A stretch of 64,000 bases of DNA from Candidatus Nitrospira nitrosa (GCF_001458735.1 NZ_CZQA01000012.1:1-64000); one strand, 5' to 3'; counted from the stretch's first letter, positions 51,435-60,446 are shown. Notes: a model not told the origin generated them from the sequence alone. Program-made: numbers and translations.

Positions 51435-52430
51435 CTAGTTCCTCGGAAGGCGAAGCCGCGCCAGATTCTTGGTGAGCAGAAAAGCACTATAAATTTCGGC
51501 CTGGTCGAGCCAGGATCGTTTCGGTGGAAACCATCGGTGCGCACGGACCACCAGCTCCTCATCACCTACCAGCGTCCCAACCAACTCGAGCAAACACGCA
51601 TTCAATTGATGATAATGAGGCGGACAAAGATACCCATGCGTCCCATACCAGCTCCACTTCCCGCGATAGTCCCACATACCAAGGGCCTCGCGCAGACCGC
51701 ACACACCATCCGCAAAGAGACCATGAATCTGTGGCGCGCCCGTTTCGACCGCCAAATCGTACAGCCCCAACAAGCTGAATAAGAACCCATCTAAGACCCG
51801 AGGAAGTGGATACACTGGATACTCCTCGTACAGCGCGCCGCGCCCCATCACAGTACGTACTCCTCCATCTTCAATCGAGAGGGAAAATACTTTTGTGGCC
51901 TTGAGACACAGGTCGATCAACTCGGAATCCTTCTTCAAGCGATAGGCCCGCACAAGCGCGCTGATCACGACGCTTTGATACATCGCGGAGATCCAGGGGG
52001 ACTTCAGTCGCGCGGCTCCTTCTTGCCAATCAAAGGCACAGGGCCAGACAACCGCCTCATCCTGTCGTCGCAGGGCATGCAATCGCAGCCACTCGATTTG
52101 CACCCAGAAATCCTTTAACGCGTCCGAGTCCCCGGTGGCATGAAAGACCCCTAGCCGATGCAACCCCCACCACGCAATAAACAGAGGATTGTATTGTGGA
52201 CCCTGCGCTCGATACACTTTCTGCACCACGCCTTGCGCATCGAAGCGCATATCATCTAAAAAGAGAACATCGCTGACAATGTAGTACTCCAGTGCCCCTG
52301 CACACGCCGCGTGCACGCGCGCCTGTAACGGAAACGAGAAGGTGAATCCGACCGCTTCGCGCTTCAGCGCGCGTAACGCATGCTGAAGTTGAGACACTGT
52401 CCGTTTCCCACTCATCGTGTTACCTAACAT
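51435..52430 (-). CDS. D-glucuronyl C5-epimerase-like protein
   Basis: 331 residues resembling the (alpha/alpha)-barrel C-terminal domain of glucuronyl C5-epimerases: YNPLFIAWWGLHRLG, WPCAFDWQEGAARLKSPWISAMYQSVVIS (in parts), ALYEEYP and WYGTHGYLCPPHYHQLN. Epimerases of this group convert glucuronate to iduronate in polymers. No signal peptide is seen, so it may act on lipid-linked precursors in the cytoplasm. Next to the amidotransferase it suggests a uronic-acid-containing exopolysaccharide. Starts at 52430 (GGAG upstream) and 52415 (AGGT upstream) are both plausible. Confidence 0.8.
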   Translation of the reverse strand: MLGNTMSGKRTVSQLQHALRALKREAVGFTFSFPLQARVHAACAGALEYYIVSDVLFLDDMRFDAQGVVQKVYRAQGPQYNPLFIAWWGLHRLGVFHATGDSDALKDFWVQIEWLRLHALRRQDEAVVWPCAFDWQEGAARLKSPWISAMYQSVVISALVRAYRLKKDSELIDLCLKATKVFSLSIEDGGVRTVMGRGALYEEYPVYPLPRVLDGFLFSLLGLYDLAVETGAPQIHGLFADGVCGLREALGMWDYRGKWSWYGTHGYLCPPHYHQLNACLLELVGTLVGDEELVVRAHRWFPPKRSWLDQAEIYSAFLLTKNLARLRLPRN

Positions 52431-52625
52431 GTTCTCCGCATTGCCAGGTGCACAAATAGATCATGGCGACGGATGCCATGCAGTGCGTAATCATCGTCTT
52501 AACGCCTTGGATAAATGTGAACGACGTTGTTGCGTCTCACGTTCACAACAAGCTACGGTGCTCACACCACTTTCGTGATTTGGAGCAGTTGGGGGTGGTT
52601 TTTCTCAACTGCAGAACTAGTCGGG

Positions 52626-52640
52626 TGGCACGCCTATTGC
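52626..52640 (+). promoter_or_regulatory. sigma-54 promoter of a beta-helix protein gene
   Basis: TGGCACG-CCTA-TTGC matches the -24/-12 consensus perfectly with correct spacing. It lies 120 bp before the ATG at 52760. The remainder of 52431-52759 separates two divergent genes; no promoter for the minus-strand operon was recognised. Confidence 0.82.
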
Positions 52641-52759
52641 CTGCCTTGAAGGAAAGTCTGTGCCACCGGAAGCATCAACGGATGCTCCCTTGACAAGATT
52701 GATACAGCGCTTCGATTAGGAGAATTCATCCCACTGGGCAGATAACCTGGAGATTTACG

Positions 52760-54427
52760 ATGATCCATCTCACGCGATTCAATCACCATGCGATTTCAGC
52801 TGGACTGTGCCTCTCAATGGGGTGGCCAGTCCTGGCCTTCAGCGAGACGCTTCCTCAGCTGCCGGTGATCCCGGATATTAGTTGCGGGACTTCGTCCGGC
52901 AAGACCACAGTGGTTCCTAGTGGAGGCAAACTACAAGCCGCAATCGATGCGGCCTCTCCTGGAGATAGAATCCTGCTTGAAGCCGGTGCGACATTCGTCG
53001 GTCCTATTACCCTAAAAGTGAAACCGGGCACCGGCTGCATCACCATCCGCACCTCCGCTCCAGACTCTGCCCTGCCGCCGACTGGCGAGCGTATCTCTCC
53101 GGCGTATGCCAACGTGATGGCGAAAATTGTGTCACCAGGATTGAATCAGCACGCAATTAAAACCGAATATGGTGCGCATCACTATCGACTGCTGGGTCTC
53201 GAAGTCACAAAGCAGAACAACGACGCATTCGTCTCCCAGCTGATTGAGCTGGGTGACGGGCTAATGACCGAGCTCTCACAAGTCCCACACCACATTGAGC
53301 TGGACAGAATGTACGTCCACGGGTTGCCGACATCGGCGCTCAAGTTTTGCATACTGCTCAACAGCGCTTCCTCCACAGTCAAGAACTCGTACATCGCCGA
53401 TTGCAAGGAACGTGGTTTCGACTCCCAAGCCATTGGAGGGTGGACCGGCCCTGGCCCGTTTGTGATTCTCAACAACTATCTGGAGGGAGCGGGAGAAAAT
53501 GTCATGTTCGGTGGAGCGGACCCACGCATTCCGAATCTCGTTCCATCGGACATCGAGATCCGCAAGAACCTCTTCACGAAGCCGTTACGGTGGAAAATTG
53601 GAGACGCATCCTATGCGGGAATCCCATGGCAAATCAAGAATCTGTTTGAACTGAAGAATGCTCGACGGGTTTTGATTGATGGGAATATCTTCGAATATAG
53701 CTGGGTACACGCTCAGGTTGGCTACGGCATTATGATCACCGTTCGCAACCAGAGTAACCGAGCACCCTGGTCCGTAACTGAGGACATCACCTTCACAAAC
53801 AATATTGTGAAGCATACGGCTAATGGCTTTGCCCTCTCTGGCCTTGACAGCAACTATGCCAGTCAACCCACGAAGCGCGTGTTGATTAAAAATAATCTCT
53901 TCCTGGATATCGGCAATCCACAATGGGGTGGCGGCGGTCGGTTGTTTCAGATTTCCAACGGTCCCTCGGATGTCACGATCGAACACAATACCGGATTTCA
54001 GACAGGCCAAATACTGTACGCGGCGGGGAGTATACCGGGTCTAAACTTTATCTTCCGCGACAACATCGCGCCTCACAACGCCTACGGAGTGTTCGGTGAC
54101 GGAGCAGGCGTCGGTCTAGCCACGCTGAACAAGTACTTCCCAGAGTTCAAGTTCAGCACGAATGTCCTGATCTCGAATCCATTTCCCAAGAATTATCCGT
54201 CGGACAATTTCAACTCGGCGGGAGTTACTGCCGTCGGATTTACAAACGTTGCGACCGGCAACTACAGCCTCAACCCGACCAGCCCTTATTCCCAAAAAGG
54301 TACCGATAATACCGACATCGGCATTAATTGGTCACAACTGCAAGCGGCACTCCGTGTAGAGACAGGCAACATCTCATCTCACTCCGATAGCCATTTAGCC
54401 GCCCCAGCTCTAACCATCGGTCCCTAG
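52760..54427 (+). CDS. secreted right-handed parallel beta-helix protein
   Basis: 555 residues with a signal peptide (GLCLSMGWPVLAFS). The body follows the Pec-lyase/NosD-type beta-helix rhythm: LQAAIDAASPGDRILLEAGATFVGPI, ITIRTSAPDS, HIELDRMYVHG, FVILNNYLEG, RVLIDGNIFEYS, DVTIEHNTGFQ. Such folds bind or cleave acidic polysaccharides; catalytic residues cannot be assigned by eye. It lacks a PEP-CTERM tail. Its perfect sigma-54 promoter places it with the PEP-CTERM genes under probable PrsR control. A paralogue lies convergently at 54562-56301. Confidence 0.85.
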   Translation: MIHLTRFNHHAISAGLCLSMGWPVLAFSETLPQLPVIPDISCGTSSGKTTVVPSGGKLQAAIDAASPGDRILLEAGATFVGPITLKVKPGTGCITIRTSAPDSALPPTGERISPAYANVMAKIVSPGLNQHAIKTEYGAHHYRLLGLEVTKQNNDAFVSQLIELGDGLMTELSQVPHHIELDRMYVHGLPTSALKFCILLNSASSTVKNSYIADCKERGFDSQAIGGWTGPGPFVILNNYLEGAGENVMFGGADPRIPNLVPSDIEIRKNLFTKPLRWKIGDASYAGIPWQIKNLFELKNARRVLIDGNIFEYSWVHAQVGYGIMITVRNQSNRAPWSVTEDITFTNNIVKHTANGFALSGLDSNYASQPTKRVLIKNNLFLDIGNPQWGGGGRLFQISNGPSDVTIEHNTGFQTGQILYAAGSIPGLNFIFRDNIAPHNAYGVFGDGAGVGLATLNKYFPEFKFSTNVLISNPFPKNYPSDNFNSAGVTAVGFTNVATGNYSLNPTSPYSQKGTDNTDIGINWSQLQAALRVETGNISSHSDSHLAAPALTIGP

Positions 54428-54494
54428 TCGGAAATGAGAACGAACCATGGAACATCACCCAACCTGCCTTACGCACACATACTTCACGACTACA

Positions 54495-54518
54495 CCCTCG
54501 GCGTGCAAATGCCGAGGG
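54495..54518. terminator. bidirectional hairpin between convergent beta-helix genes
   Basis: CCCTCGGC (54495-54502) pairs with GCCGAGGG (54511-54518) around an eight-base loop, midway between the stop codons of the two convergent genes. No strong T-run is present on either side. Confidence 0.55.
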
Positions 54519-54561
54519 GGCGACAGGGTCGTTGCGTCATCGCCGAGCCGTGTTGCACATG

Positions 54562-56301
54562 CTACGGCCACAAGCCATGAGCCGCGACATATTCAACGTA
54601 GTCGACACCAAGATCCTTCCCGTCTGATCCCGCAAGCCTAAATGGGCTGGCACTTGTTAGCCGATAAATCCCCGATGCGTAATTTTCATATCCGAGGGCT
54701 GACTCACTCGCAGGGAATGCGTTCTCTGCACTCCACCCAGGAAGAATTCCCGTCGTACAGCCGGCGGGAGTTGGCCATGGGCCAGCGATCGCATTATGGG
54801 TCCATAGAAATCCTGGAGCATATGTGGCGAGTGCGGTAGTGGAACAACCTCCGACGGATCCAAACAACGGATACTTTCGAGCAGGGAGAATATTATCCTG
54901 AAATACAAGCCTGGCTGAGGTGGATGGCGAGCCGCCCTGCAGCTCTAATCCTTTTCCATCAAGGTTGGCCGCATTGAACTTTGCAACCGTATTGTGAGTG
55001 ATCGTGACATCGCTAGGGCCATTGCCAACGGCAAAAACAATACCGCCCCCTGAATACCCTCCAAGCCCTTCCAAGATGTTATTCCGAATTGTGAACCGGC
55101 TTCCTGAACGAGTTGCATACGTATAGGGCCCACCAGGATCACGGCCGGAAATAGCAACACCGTTTGAAGCAGCTTTCACCTTATTATTCCGAATCGTGAC
55201 GTCTTGGACGATCGTCCATGGAGCACAACCCGGGGAACCAGCTGGACCACACTTTGCACCGACTCCCGAACCTTGCCTCGGAGTGAGCATGAACGCAAAA
55301 CCCGCCTGCGCATCAGGCCACACACCTTCAAACGTATTGCCCTCGATCAACACCCGTTGAGCATGTTTGAGCTCAAGCAGATTCTTGATGCTCAAGAGTG
55401 CAAATTCTGCATTCTTCCAACGGAGCGGCTTGGCAATCGTATTCTTGACAATCGTGATATCGGACGGTGTGAGATTCGGCACAAGCGGATCTGCCCCTCC
55501 GATAAGAATGTTGATCGAAGATCCTTCGATGTAATTGTCTTCGATCCGTAATGGGCCTGCAGCTCCCCAACTCGCTATGGCGTTTGCCTCAGAGTAGTTG
55601 TGCTTGATATCCGAGATCCATGAGTCAATGACCGCCTGATGTCGCCCCTGCAGGATCACGCCAAACCGAACATCTTGCCCGGCAAGTGATGGGCCATGAA
55701 CATACACGCGATCAAAAACAATATGGTGGGGCTGGTCGTCCACAGTTGTTTCAAATCGCCCGCAATGAATAAGGGCGCCGGAAGAATGGCCAGTAGCACT
55801 GTTACCTGGATTGCGGAACTCCAAGCCGATAAGGCGATAGTTGTGTGCATCCGGCTCACAGGTCATCCCATACGTTCCAGTTCGTTCAAGCTTCGGGAGT
55901 TTTGGCGCATCACTGGCAGTCAGACGTTCGCCTGGCGGAGCGAACTGACTATCCGGTGTACTGGTTCGAATAACGATCCAGCCAGACCCCGCCTTATTGC
56001 GTAGAATAAAGCCCTTATCATCTGGAGGTGACTGATAGATTTCACCGGCTTTCAACTGTATGGTCGTACCTGGTAGCGCCGCGTCAATGGCCATCTGTAG
56101 TTGCGAATTCTTATAGGTACAGCCGGAGCTACAGACCGTGATGAGAGCCGGTGCGGCGGGCATCGTCACATCAACAGTTGACTGGGGGAGCACTGCGACT
56201 GCCGCAAGGGATTCATTGGTGGGCAATCTTGTAGCGATACAAGCGACGATCAACGAAGCGGCGACCAGATTGATGAATCGAATCTTCCTCCCGATAATCA
56301 T
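54562..56301 (-). CDS. secreted right-handed parallel beta-helix protein, paralogue
   Basis: 579 residues from the ATG at 56301, eight bases after AGGAG. A signal or anchor segment (INLVAASLIVACIA) precedes beta-helix coils. Shared blocks with the gene at 52760-54427 include IGGADPLVPNLTPSDI, KPLRWKN and GNGPSDVTITHNT, so the two are paralogues of about 25-35% apparent identity. Four cysteines near the N-terminus (VCSSGCTY, MTCEPD, HCGRF) may form disulfides. The IS110 element begins just in front of the ribosome-binding site, so the native promoter has been displaced about 1.7 kb away and expression may depend on the element. Confidence 0.83.
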   Translation of the reverse strand: MIIGRKIRFINLVAASLIVACIATRLPTNESLAAVAVLPQSTVDVTMPAAPALITVCSSGCTYKNSQLQMAIDAALPGTTIQLKAGEIYQSPPDDKGFILRNKAGSGWIVIRTSTPDSQFAPPGERLTASDAPKLPKLERTGTYGMTCEPDAHNYRLIGLEFRNPGNSATGHSSGALIHCGRFETTVDDQPHHIVFDRVYVHGPSLAGQDVRFGVILQGRHQAVIDSWISDIKHNYSEANAIASWGAAGPLRIEDNYIEGSSINILIGGADPLVPNLTPSDITIVKNTIAKPLRWKNAEFALLSIKNLLELKHAQRVLIEGNTFEGVWPDAQAGFAFMLTPRQGSGVGAKCGPAGSPGCAPWTIVQDVTIRNNKVKAASNGVAISGRDPGGPYTYATRSGSRFTIRNNILEGLGGYSGGGIVFAVGNGPSDVTITHNTVAKFNAANLDGKGLELQGGSPSTSARLVFQDNILPARKYPLFGSVGGCSTTALATYAPGFLWTHNAIAGPWPTPAGCTTGILPGWSAENAFPASESALGYENYASGIYRLTSASPFRLAGSDGKDLGVDYVEYVAAHGLWP

Positions 56302-56304
56302 CTC

Positions 56305-56314
56305 GAAGGCTCCT
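56305..56314. repeat. 10-bp direct repeat at left side of the IS110 element
   Basis: GAAGGCTCCT occurs here and again at 58038-58047, bracketing the IS110 element. The copy here contains the ribosome-binding site of the adjacent beta-helix gene. It could be a target duplication or shared recombination sequence. Confidence 0.4.
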
Positions 56315-56377
56315 CTCTTGAAGAGTAGAGTCGTTGCTAACGCGACGGGCTCATCCACTTTAACCGAGGAGGTTGCG

Positions 56378-57394
56378 ATGATGTGTTATGCGGGCATTGA
56401 TCTCCATGCCACGAATAGTGTGCTGGTCGTGATTGATGAAGCGGATCGAGTGCTGTATCAGAAACGCCTCCGCAATGACCTGGCCGTGATCTTCACGGCC
56501 TTAACACCGTATCAGACCACGCTGCAGGGCGTGGTCGTTGAGTCCACCTATAATTGGTACTGGTTAGTCGACGGGCTCATGGAAGCAGGGTACCGGGTCC
56601 ACCTCGCTCATGCACCAGCCCTGCCGCAGTATAGTGGGCTCAAGCATGTTGACGATCAACACGATGCGCAGTGGTTAGCCCATTTACTCCGGCTAGGTTT
56701 GCTCCCTACCGGGTACATTTACCCCAAAGCGGAACGGGCCGTGCGGGACTTGTTGCGGAAGCGCAGTCAGTTGGTTCGGCACAAGACCATGGTCGTGCTG
56801 AGCCTACAAAGCCTGCTGACACGACTGACTGGCAATCGGCTCTCCCTCCCTCGGCTTCGACAGCTCACCCCAGAGGGCATTCAGGCACTTGTGCCATTTC
56901 CCGAACATGTGCAATCGGTCAGCAGTTCGTTGGCTGTGCTGCAATGTCTGGAGCACGAGATTCACACGATTGAGGGCACGGTTCGGGAAGCGGGGCGGAC
57001 TCAGCCGGGCTATGTGCTCTTACAGACCGTCCCCGGAATCGGGCCGATCTTGGCGGGCACCATTCTCCTGGAAGCCGGTGACCTGCGGCGGTTTGCGACC
57101 GTGGGACACTTCGCCTCCTACTGTCGCTGTGTCGGCAGCGAACATGTGAGTAACGGCAAACGCAAAGGGGCTGGCAACACGAAGAACGGCAACAAGTATT
57201 TAAGCTGGGCGTTCATCGAGGCGGCGCACTTCGCCATTCGCTATGAGGCCGTGATTCGCACGTATTATCAGCGCAAGCAGGCACGGACGCATCCCCTTGT
57301 GGCGCTGAAGGCCGTGGCCCATAAATTGGCGCGGGCCTGCTATCACATGCTCCGTGCGCAGGTGCCATTCGATCTGTCCCGCGCTTTTGGCTAG
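56378..57394 (+). CDS. IS110-family transposase (DEDD recombinase)
   Basis: 338 residues from the ATG at 56378 after GAGGAGG. The RuvC-like N-terminal domain shows the first Asp in YAGIDLHATN, the Glu in VVVESTYNWYW and the Asp pair in HVDDQHDAQWLA. The C-terminal transposase domain has TVPGIGPILAGTILLEAGDL and the GAGNTKNGNKYLSWAFIEAAHF block with the catalytic-Ser region. IS110 recombinases insert without classical cut-and-paste and are guided by a bridge RNA from a non-coding end of the element. Intact and full length. Confidence 0.93.
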   Translation: MMCYAGIDLHATNSVLVVIDEADRVLYQKRLRNDLAVIFTALTPYQTTLQGVVVESTYNWYWLVDGLMEAGYRVHLAHAPALPQYSGLKHVDDQHDAQWLAHLLRLGLLPTGYIYPKAERAVRDLLRKRSQLVRHKTMVVLSLQSLLTRLTGNRLSLPRLRQLTPEGIQALVPFPEHVQSVSSSLAVLQCLEHEIHTIEGTVREAGRTQPGYVLLQTVPGIGPILAGTILLEAGDLRRFATVGHFASYCRCVGSEHVSNGKRKGAGNTKNGNKYLSWAFIEAAHFAIRYEAVIRTYYQRKQARTHPLVALKAVAHKLARACYHMLRAQVPFDLSRAFG

Positions 57395-58037
57395 GCGCGG
57401 CAGAGCTGGGGGGAGCTGGGAGCTCGCAAAGGGGTTGAGGCCACACCTCGCACTCCCGATTAGCCCCGGTCTTCCCCCTTCAACTCCCTCGCCACTGGCG
57501 TGGGGACTGAGACGCCTCGACCGTGAGCCATGATGGGGTTGGCGCCAGCCCGCTGGTAGCCAGACGTCCTGTGCGTAGGTATGCTGGACACGGCCGGGAA
57601 CCGACGGTTGTCTGGGGCACGAGGTGCCAGGGGCTGGAGTGGATCCCCGACGGGGCTCGCTCCCACGCCTTGATCCTGATGGGTGACTGGTGCGGCTCAA
57701 ATCCGAGCTGACACTGCTGACGACGACAACCGGGATGCGACGGAGTCACGCGACCACCATGGCGAGGGAAGACGTCGTCGGAGACCTCGCCCCGTTTGTA
57801 GGATACGGAGGGCATGATCGGCTGTGCCCTCTTGACCGGAGCCTTCGAGATGGGCGACCCCTTTTGCGATCCTTTTGTGTCGACAGACATGCATACGTTC
57901 CTCCCAGACAATCCATGCAGGGACCAAACCCGCTTGGATTGACCTGAGAGCAAAGCTCATGCCTCACACCCACCGTCAAGTCTTTGTCCGTTGTCCTACT
58001 ATTTCGCACTCATTACTATTAACCTTCGTCACAACCT
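57395..58037 (+). other. non-coding right end of the IS110 element, candidate bridge RNA
   Basis: About 640 bp after the transposase stop carry only overlapping shadow ORFs on both strands. The first 550 bp are GC-rich with many short self-complementary stretches (for example CCCCGACGGGG near 57645). In IS1111-type members the bridge RNA, which pairs with target and donor DNA, is made from this end. No promoter or exact RNA limits can be given. Confidence 0.4.
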
Positions 58038-58167
58038 GAAGGCTCCTGTATGCATGCTGGCTGTATTTACCTACAGGGGACATCGCGACTACCTTACATT
58101 GCATTCCTGATTCTAAATCAACTAAAACACCGATAGTAAAAGCCTGTGCATATTAAGTAATCTGGCA

Positions 58168-58749
58168 ATGCCTTCGATACATACCACGAACATGAAGACC
58201 TCAAACCGACAGGAAACCCTTCTCCGTCTACTCGCTGAAGACATCCGAGCAAAAGCACGTTGGTGCTACGACAGCACCGCCTGGCGATCGATCCTCAAAA
58301 CTCTGCTGACGGACGGAACAGCGGCAATGATGTGGTATCGTCTCATGCAATGGTCTCGGCGATGGCAACTGACCCCGCTTGAACTACTTTTCAACAAACT
58401 GAATGTGATCTGTTGCAATTGCATTATCGGTCGTGGAGCAGAGTTTGGCCCAGGTCTGGTATTCATCCACTCGACCGGGATCGTGATCAATGGTCAGGTA
58501 CGCGGAGGGTCCCATATCTATCTTGAACATCAGGTAACGATAGGCGCGCAACGAAGGGCGAGCCCCATCCTCGGAGATCGTATCTTCATCGGAGCTGGAG
58601 CGAAAATCGTGGGGGCGGTGACCATTGGAAACGATGTCAACATCGGGGCCAATGCCGTAGTACTGAGCGATATCCCCAATGGAGCCACGGCAGTCGGCAT
58701 ACCGGCAAAGGTCGTTCGGATCAGAAGCGTCCCGTCCTCATCTTCCTAA
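58168..58749 (+). CDS. serine acetyltransferase-like hexapeptide transferase
   Basis: 193 residues. A helical N-terminus (about 10-75) is followed by left-handed beta-helix hexapeptides with the CysE-type catalytic region FIHSTGIVINGQVRGG, then VTIGAQRR, GDRIFIGAGAKIVGAVTIGNDVNIGANAVV and AVGIPAKVVR. CysE makes O-acetylserine, but forms this short in glycan loci often acetylate sugars. Its position beside glycosyltransferases favours a polysaccharide role; supplying O-acetylserine to the sulfur operon 37 kb away is possible. Starts at 58168 and 58192 are both in frame. Confidence 0.82.
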   Translation: MPSIHTTNMKTSNRQETLLRLLAEDIRAKARWCYDSTAWRSILKTLLTDGTAAMMWYRLMQWSRRWQLTPLELLFNKLNVICCNCIIGRGAEFGPGLVFIHSTGIVINGQVRGGSHIYLEHQVTIGAQRRASPILGDRIFIGAGAKIVGAVTIGNDVNIGANAVVLSDIPNGATAVGIPAKVVRIRSVPSSSS

Positions 58750-58797
58750 CGAGCAAACACCATCGCTTCATACCCTTCTTCTTTATACCTTAGTATT

Positions 58798-59976
58798 TTA
58801 GCGAATGGTACGCTGCCACGTTCCTTGTTGTTGTCCTGTGACCCAACACCAGAACCCTACCGCAAGAGCTATATTCATAGCGACAAACATCGTAACCAAT
58901 CGAACGACTCGATTACCCAATGTTCCTTTCGCAAGTCGATGCCCAAGGTAGGCGGCCACATAAAAGACGGTCTGAGCCAACAGCAACCACTGGTACATGG
59001 ACTGATCCGATAGCCAGATGTTGCTCATAAGCGCAAGGAGGAGAAATGCCGGACAGAACCAACGAAGTATTTTGTGTGAAAAGAAAACAAAGCTGATCCA
59101 GCCTTGTGTCGGAAACAACAGCGGCCATAATCGAGAGAGGCTTTGGAAATTCCCGGCTCCGATGCGGCATCGCCGACGGAATTCGCCTTCAATATCCGGC
59201 GCCGTTTCCTCAGTTGCGATGGCCTCTGTGTCATAAATAGTGCGGTGCTTGAAGCGTAGCTTTGAGAACAGAGGAATCACAAAATCGTCCACGATCGTGT
59301 CACCGGGAATCGGTACAAACACGGTGCGACGCATGGCATAGATCGCGCCGTTTGCACCGAGCAGAGCACCCAACCGCCCCTCACAATCCTTCAACAGGTT
59401 TTCATATCGCCAGTAGAGTCCATCCACATTTTTCCCTGTCGCAGCATCCTGCAAACGCAGTTGCCCGCATACTGCTCCGACAGTAGGATCTTGAAACCAC
59501 CGTATGAGATTCAGGACTGCTTGGGAATGAAACATCGTGTTCGCATCTGAAAACACGACTATATCCGACTGTAATTGCTGCACGACTGAATTGAGGACCG
59601 TTGCTTTCCCCCTTCGTTCCCGATACTCAAGCAGTCGCACACGTCCAGGATACGTTTCGGCGTACTGCCGGGCCAGTGCACAGGTTCGATCAGTACTCCC
59701 ATCTGAAGCGATAACGGTTTCCAGTTTGTCCGGCGGATAATCGATCGACAGAACGTTTTCGAGACGTTCTCGAATAACAGCCTCCTCATTTAACGCTGAA
59801 ATGAGGATGGTGACCGTCGGCAGGTGTTGACGAAGCCGATATGGAGGAGGCACAGGACGATGACCGAACAGCCGCGAACAGATGAAGATGACGACAGGAA
59901 ACCCAATGTATGCGAAGAACAATCCTATAAAAGATCCCCATAGAATAAGTCTTGCAGCGATTTCCATGTCCATCAC
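58798..59976 (-). CDS. membrane glycosyltransferase, family 2
   Basis: 392 residues. One N-terminal membrane helix (about 8-35), a GT-A domain (VTILISALNEEAVIRERLENVL; DGSTDRT; DANTMF; donor/acceptor block DDFVIPLFSKL and the RRRCRIGAGNFQSL region), then three to four C-terminal helices. This processive-type layout is typical of enzymes that build and move exopolysaccharide chains. The Q/RxxRW-like motif appears as RRRCR. Its ATG overlaps the upstream acetyltransferase stop (ATGA). Confidence 0.88.
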   Translation of the reverse strand: MMDMEIAARLILWGSFIGLFFAYIGFPVVIFICSRLFGHRPVPPPYRLRQHLPTVTILISALNEEAVIRERLENVLSIDYPPDKLETVIASDGSTDRTCALARQYAETYPGRVRLLEYRERRGKATVLNSVVQQLQSDIVVFSDANTMFHSQAVLNLIRWFQDPTVGAVCGQLRLQDAATGKNVDGLYWRYENLLKDCEGRLGALLGANGAIYAMRRTVFVPIPGDTIVDDFVIPLFSKLRFKHRTIYDTEAIATEETAPDIEGEFRRRCRIGAGNFQSLSRLWPLLFPTQGWISFVFFSHKILRWFCPAFLLLALMSNIWLSDQSMYQWLLLAQTVFYVAAYLGHRLAKGTLGNRVVRLVTMFVAMNIALAVGFWCWVTGQQQGTWQRTIR

Positions 59977-60446
59977 TCAGCCTGCATTACCGACAGCATC
60001 TCTACGGGACGCTTCTCAGGATCTCGAACCTGAAGCCTAATGATTTTCGCAGGTACGCCGGCAACCACCGCATCATCAGGAACGGATTGCAGCACCACGG
60101 CATTGGCCCCAATAACAGCTCGGTTCCCAATACGGACATCACCCAACACTTTCGCACCAGTTCCAATAAAGACATCATCACCGATCACCGGAACACCGAC
60201 GATCCCCGAACGCCCACCCAGGGTCACACAAGGCCCGATCATTACATTTTTCCCAACACGCACTCGTTCATGAAGAACCACTGCGATGCCACCATAGCCT
60301 AATTCTGTCCCTATCCCGATCTCACAACGACTTGGTACAACACAACGGCATAACACGACAACAAGTTTATCAACGATGCGTGGAACAAATGGAATGCCTA
60401 ATTGCCGCGATCGACGGCCAATTCGATACAACGTAATCGCGTTCAT
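59973..60446 (-). CDS. serine acetyltransferase-like hexapeptide transferase, short
   Basis: 157 residues, almost entirely left-handed beta-helix: CEIGIGTELGYGGIAVVLHERVRVGKNVMIG (in parts), PCVTLGGRSG, GDDVFIGTGAKVLGDVRIGNRAVIGANAVV and VAGVPAKIIR. The N-terminal part of true CysE is missing, so an acetyltransferase acting on sugars of the surface polysaccharide is likely. The gene is coupled to the downstream glycosyltransferase. The 274 bp upstream (60447-60720) hold no supported feature. Confidence 0.83.
   Translation of the reverse strand: MNAITLYRIGRRSRQLGIPFVPRIVDKLVVVLCRCVVPSRCEIGIGTELGYGGIAVVLHERVRVGKNVMIGPCVTLGGRSGIVGVPVIGDDVFIGTGAKVLGDVRIGNRAVIGANAVVLQSVPDDAVVAGVPAKIIRLQVRDPEKRPVEMLSVMQAE

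Larger units (their letters stand above)
56315..58037 (+). mobile_element. IS110-family insertion sequence (IS1111-like layout)
   Basis: A DEDD transposase gene is followed by about 640 bp without a gene, the layout of IS1111-type members with a long right end. Boundaries are tentative and taken from the bracketing 10-bp repeat; no terminal inverted repeats were found, as usual in IS110. The insertion separates the beta-helix gene at 54562-56301 from its upstream region. Confidence 0.6.

Noticed and set aside
57480-57953. 157-residue minus-strand frame and overlapping ORFs after the IS110 transposase
   Set aside because: Several frames on both strands are open at once because of high GC; no ribosome-binding site or protein-like pattern. 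The region fits a non-coding IS110 end.
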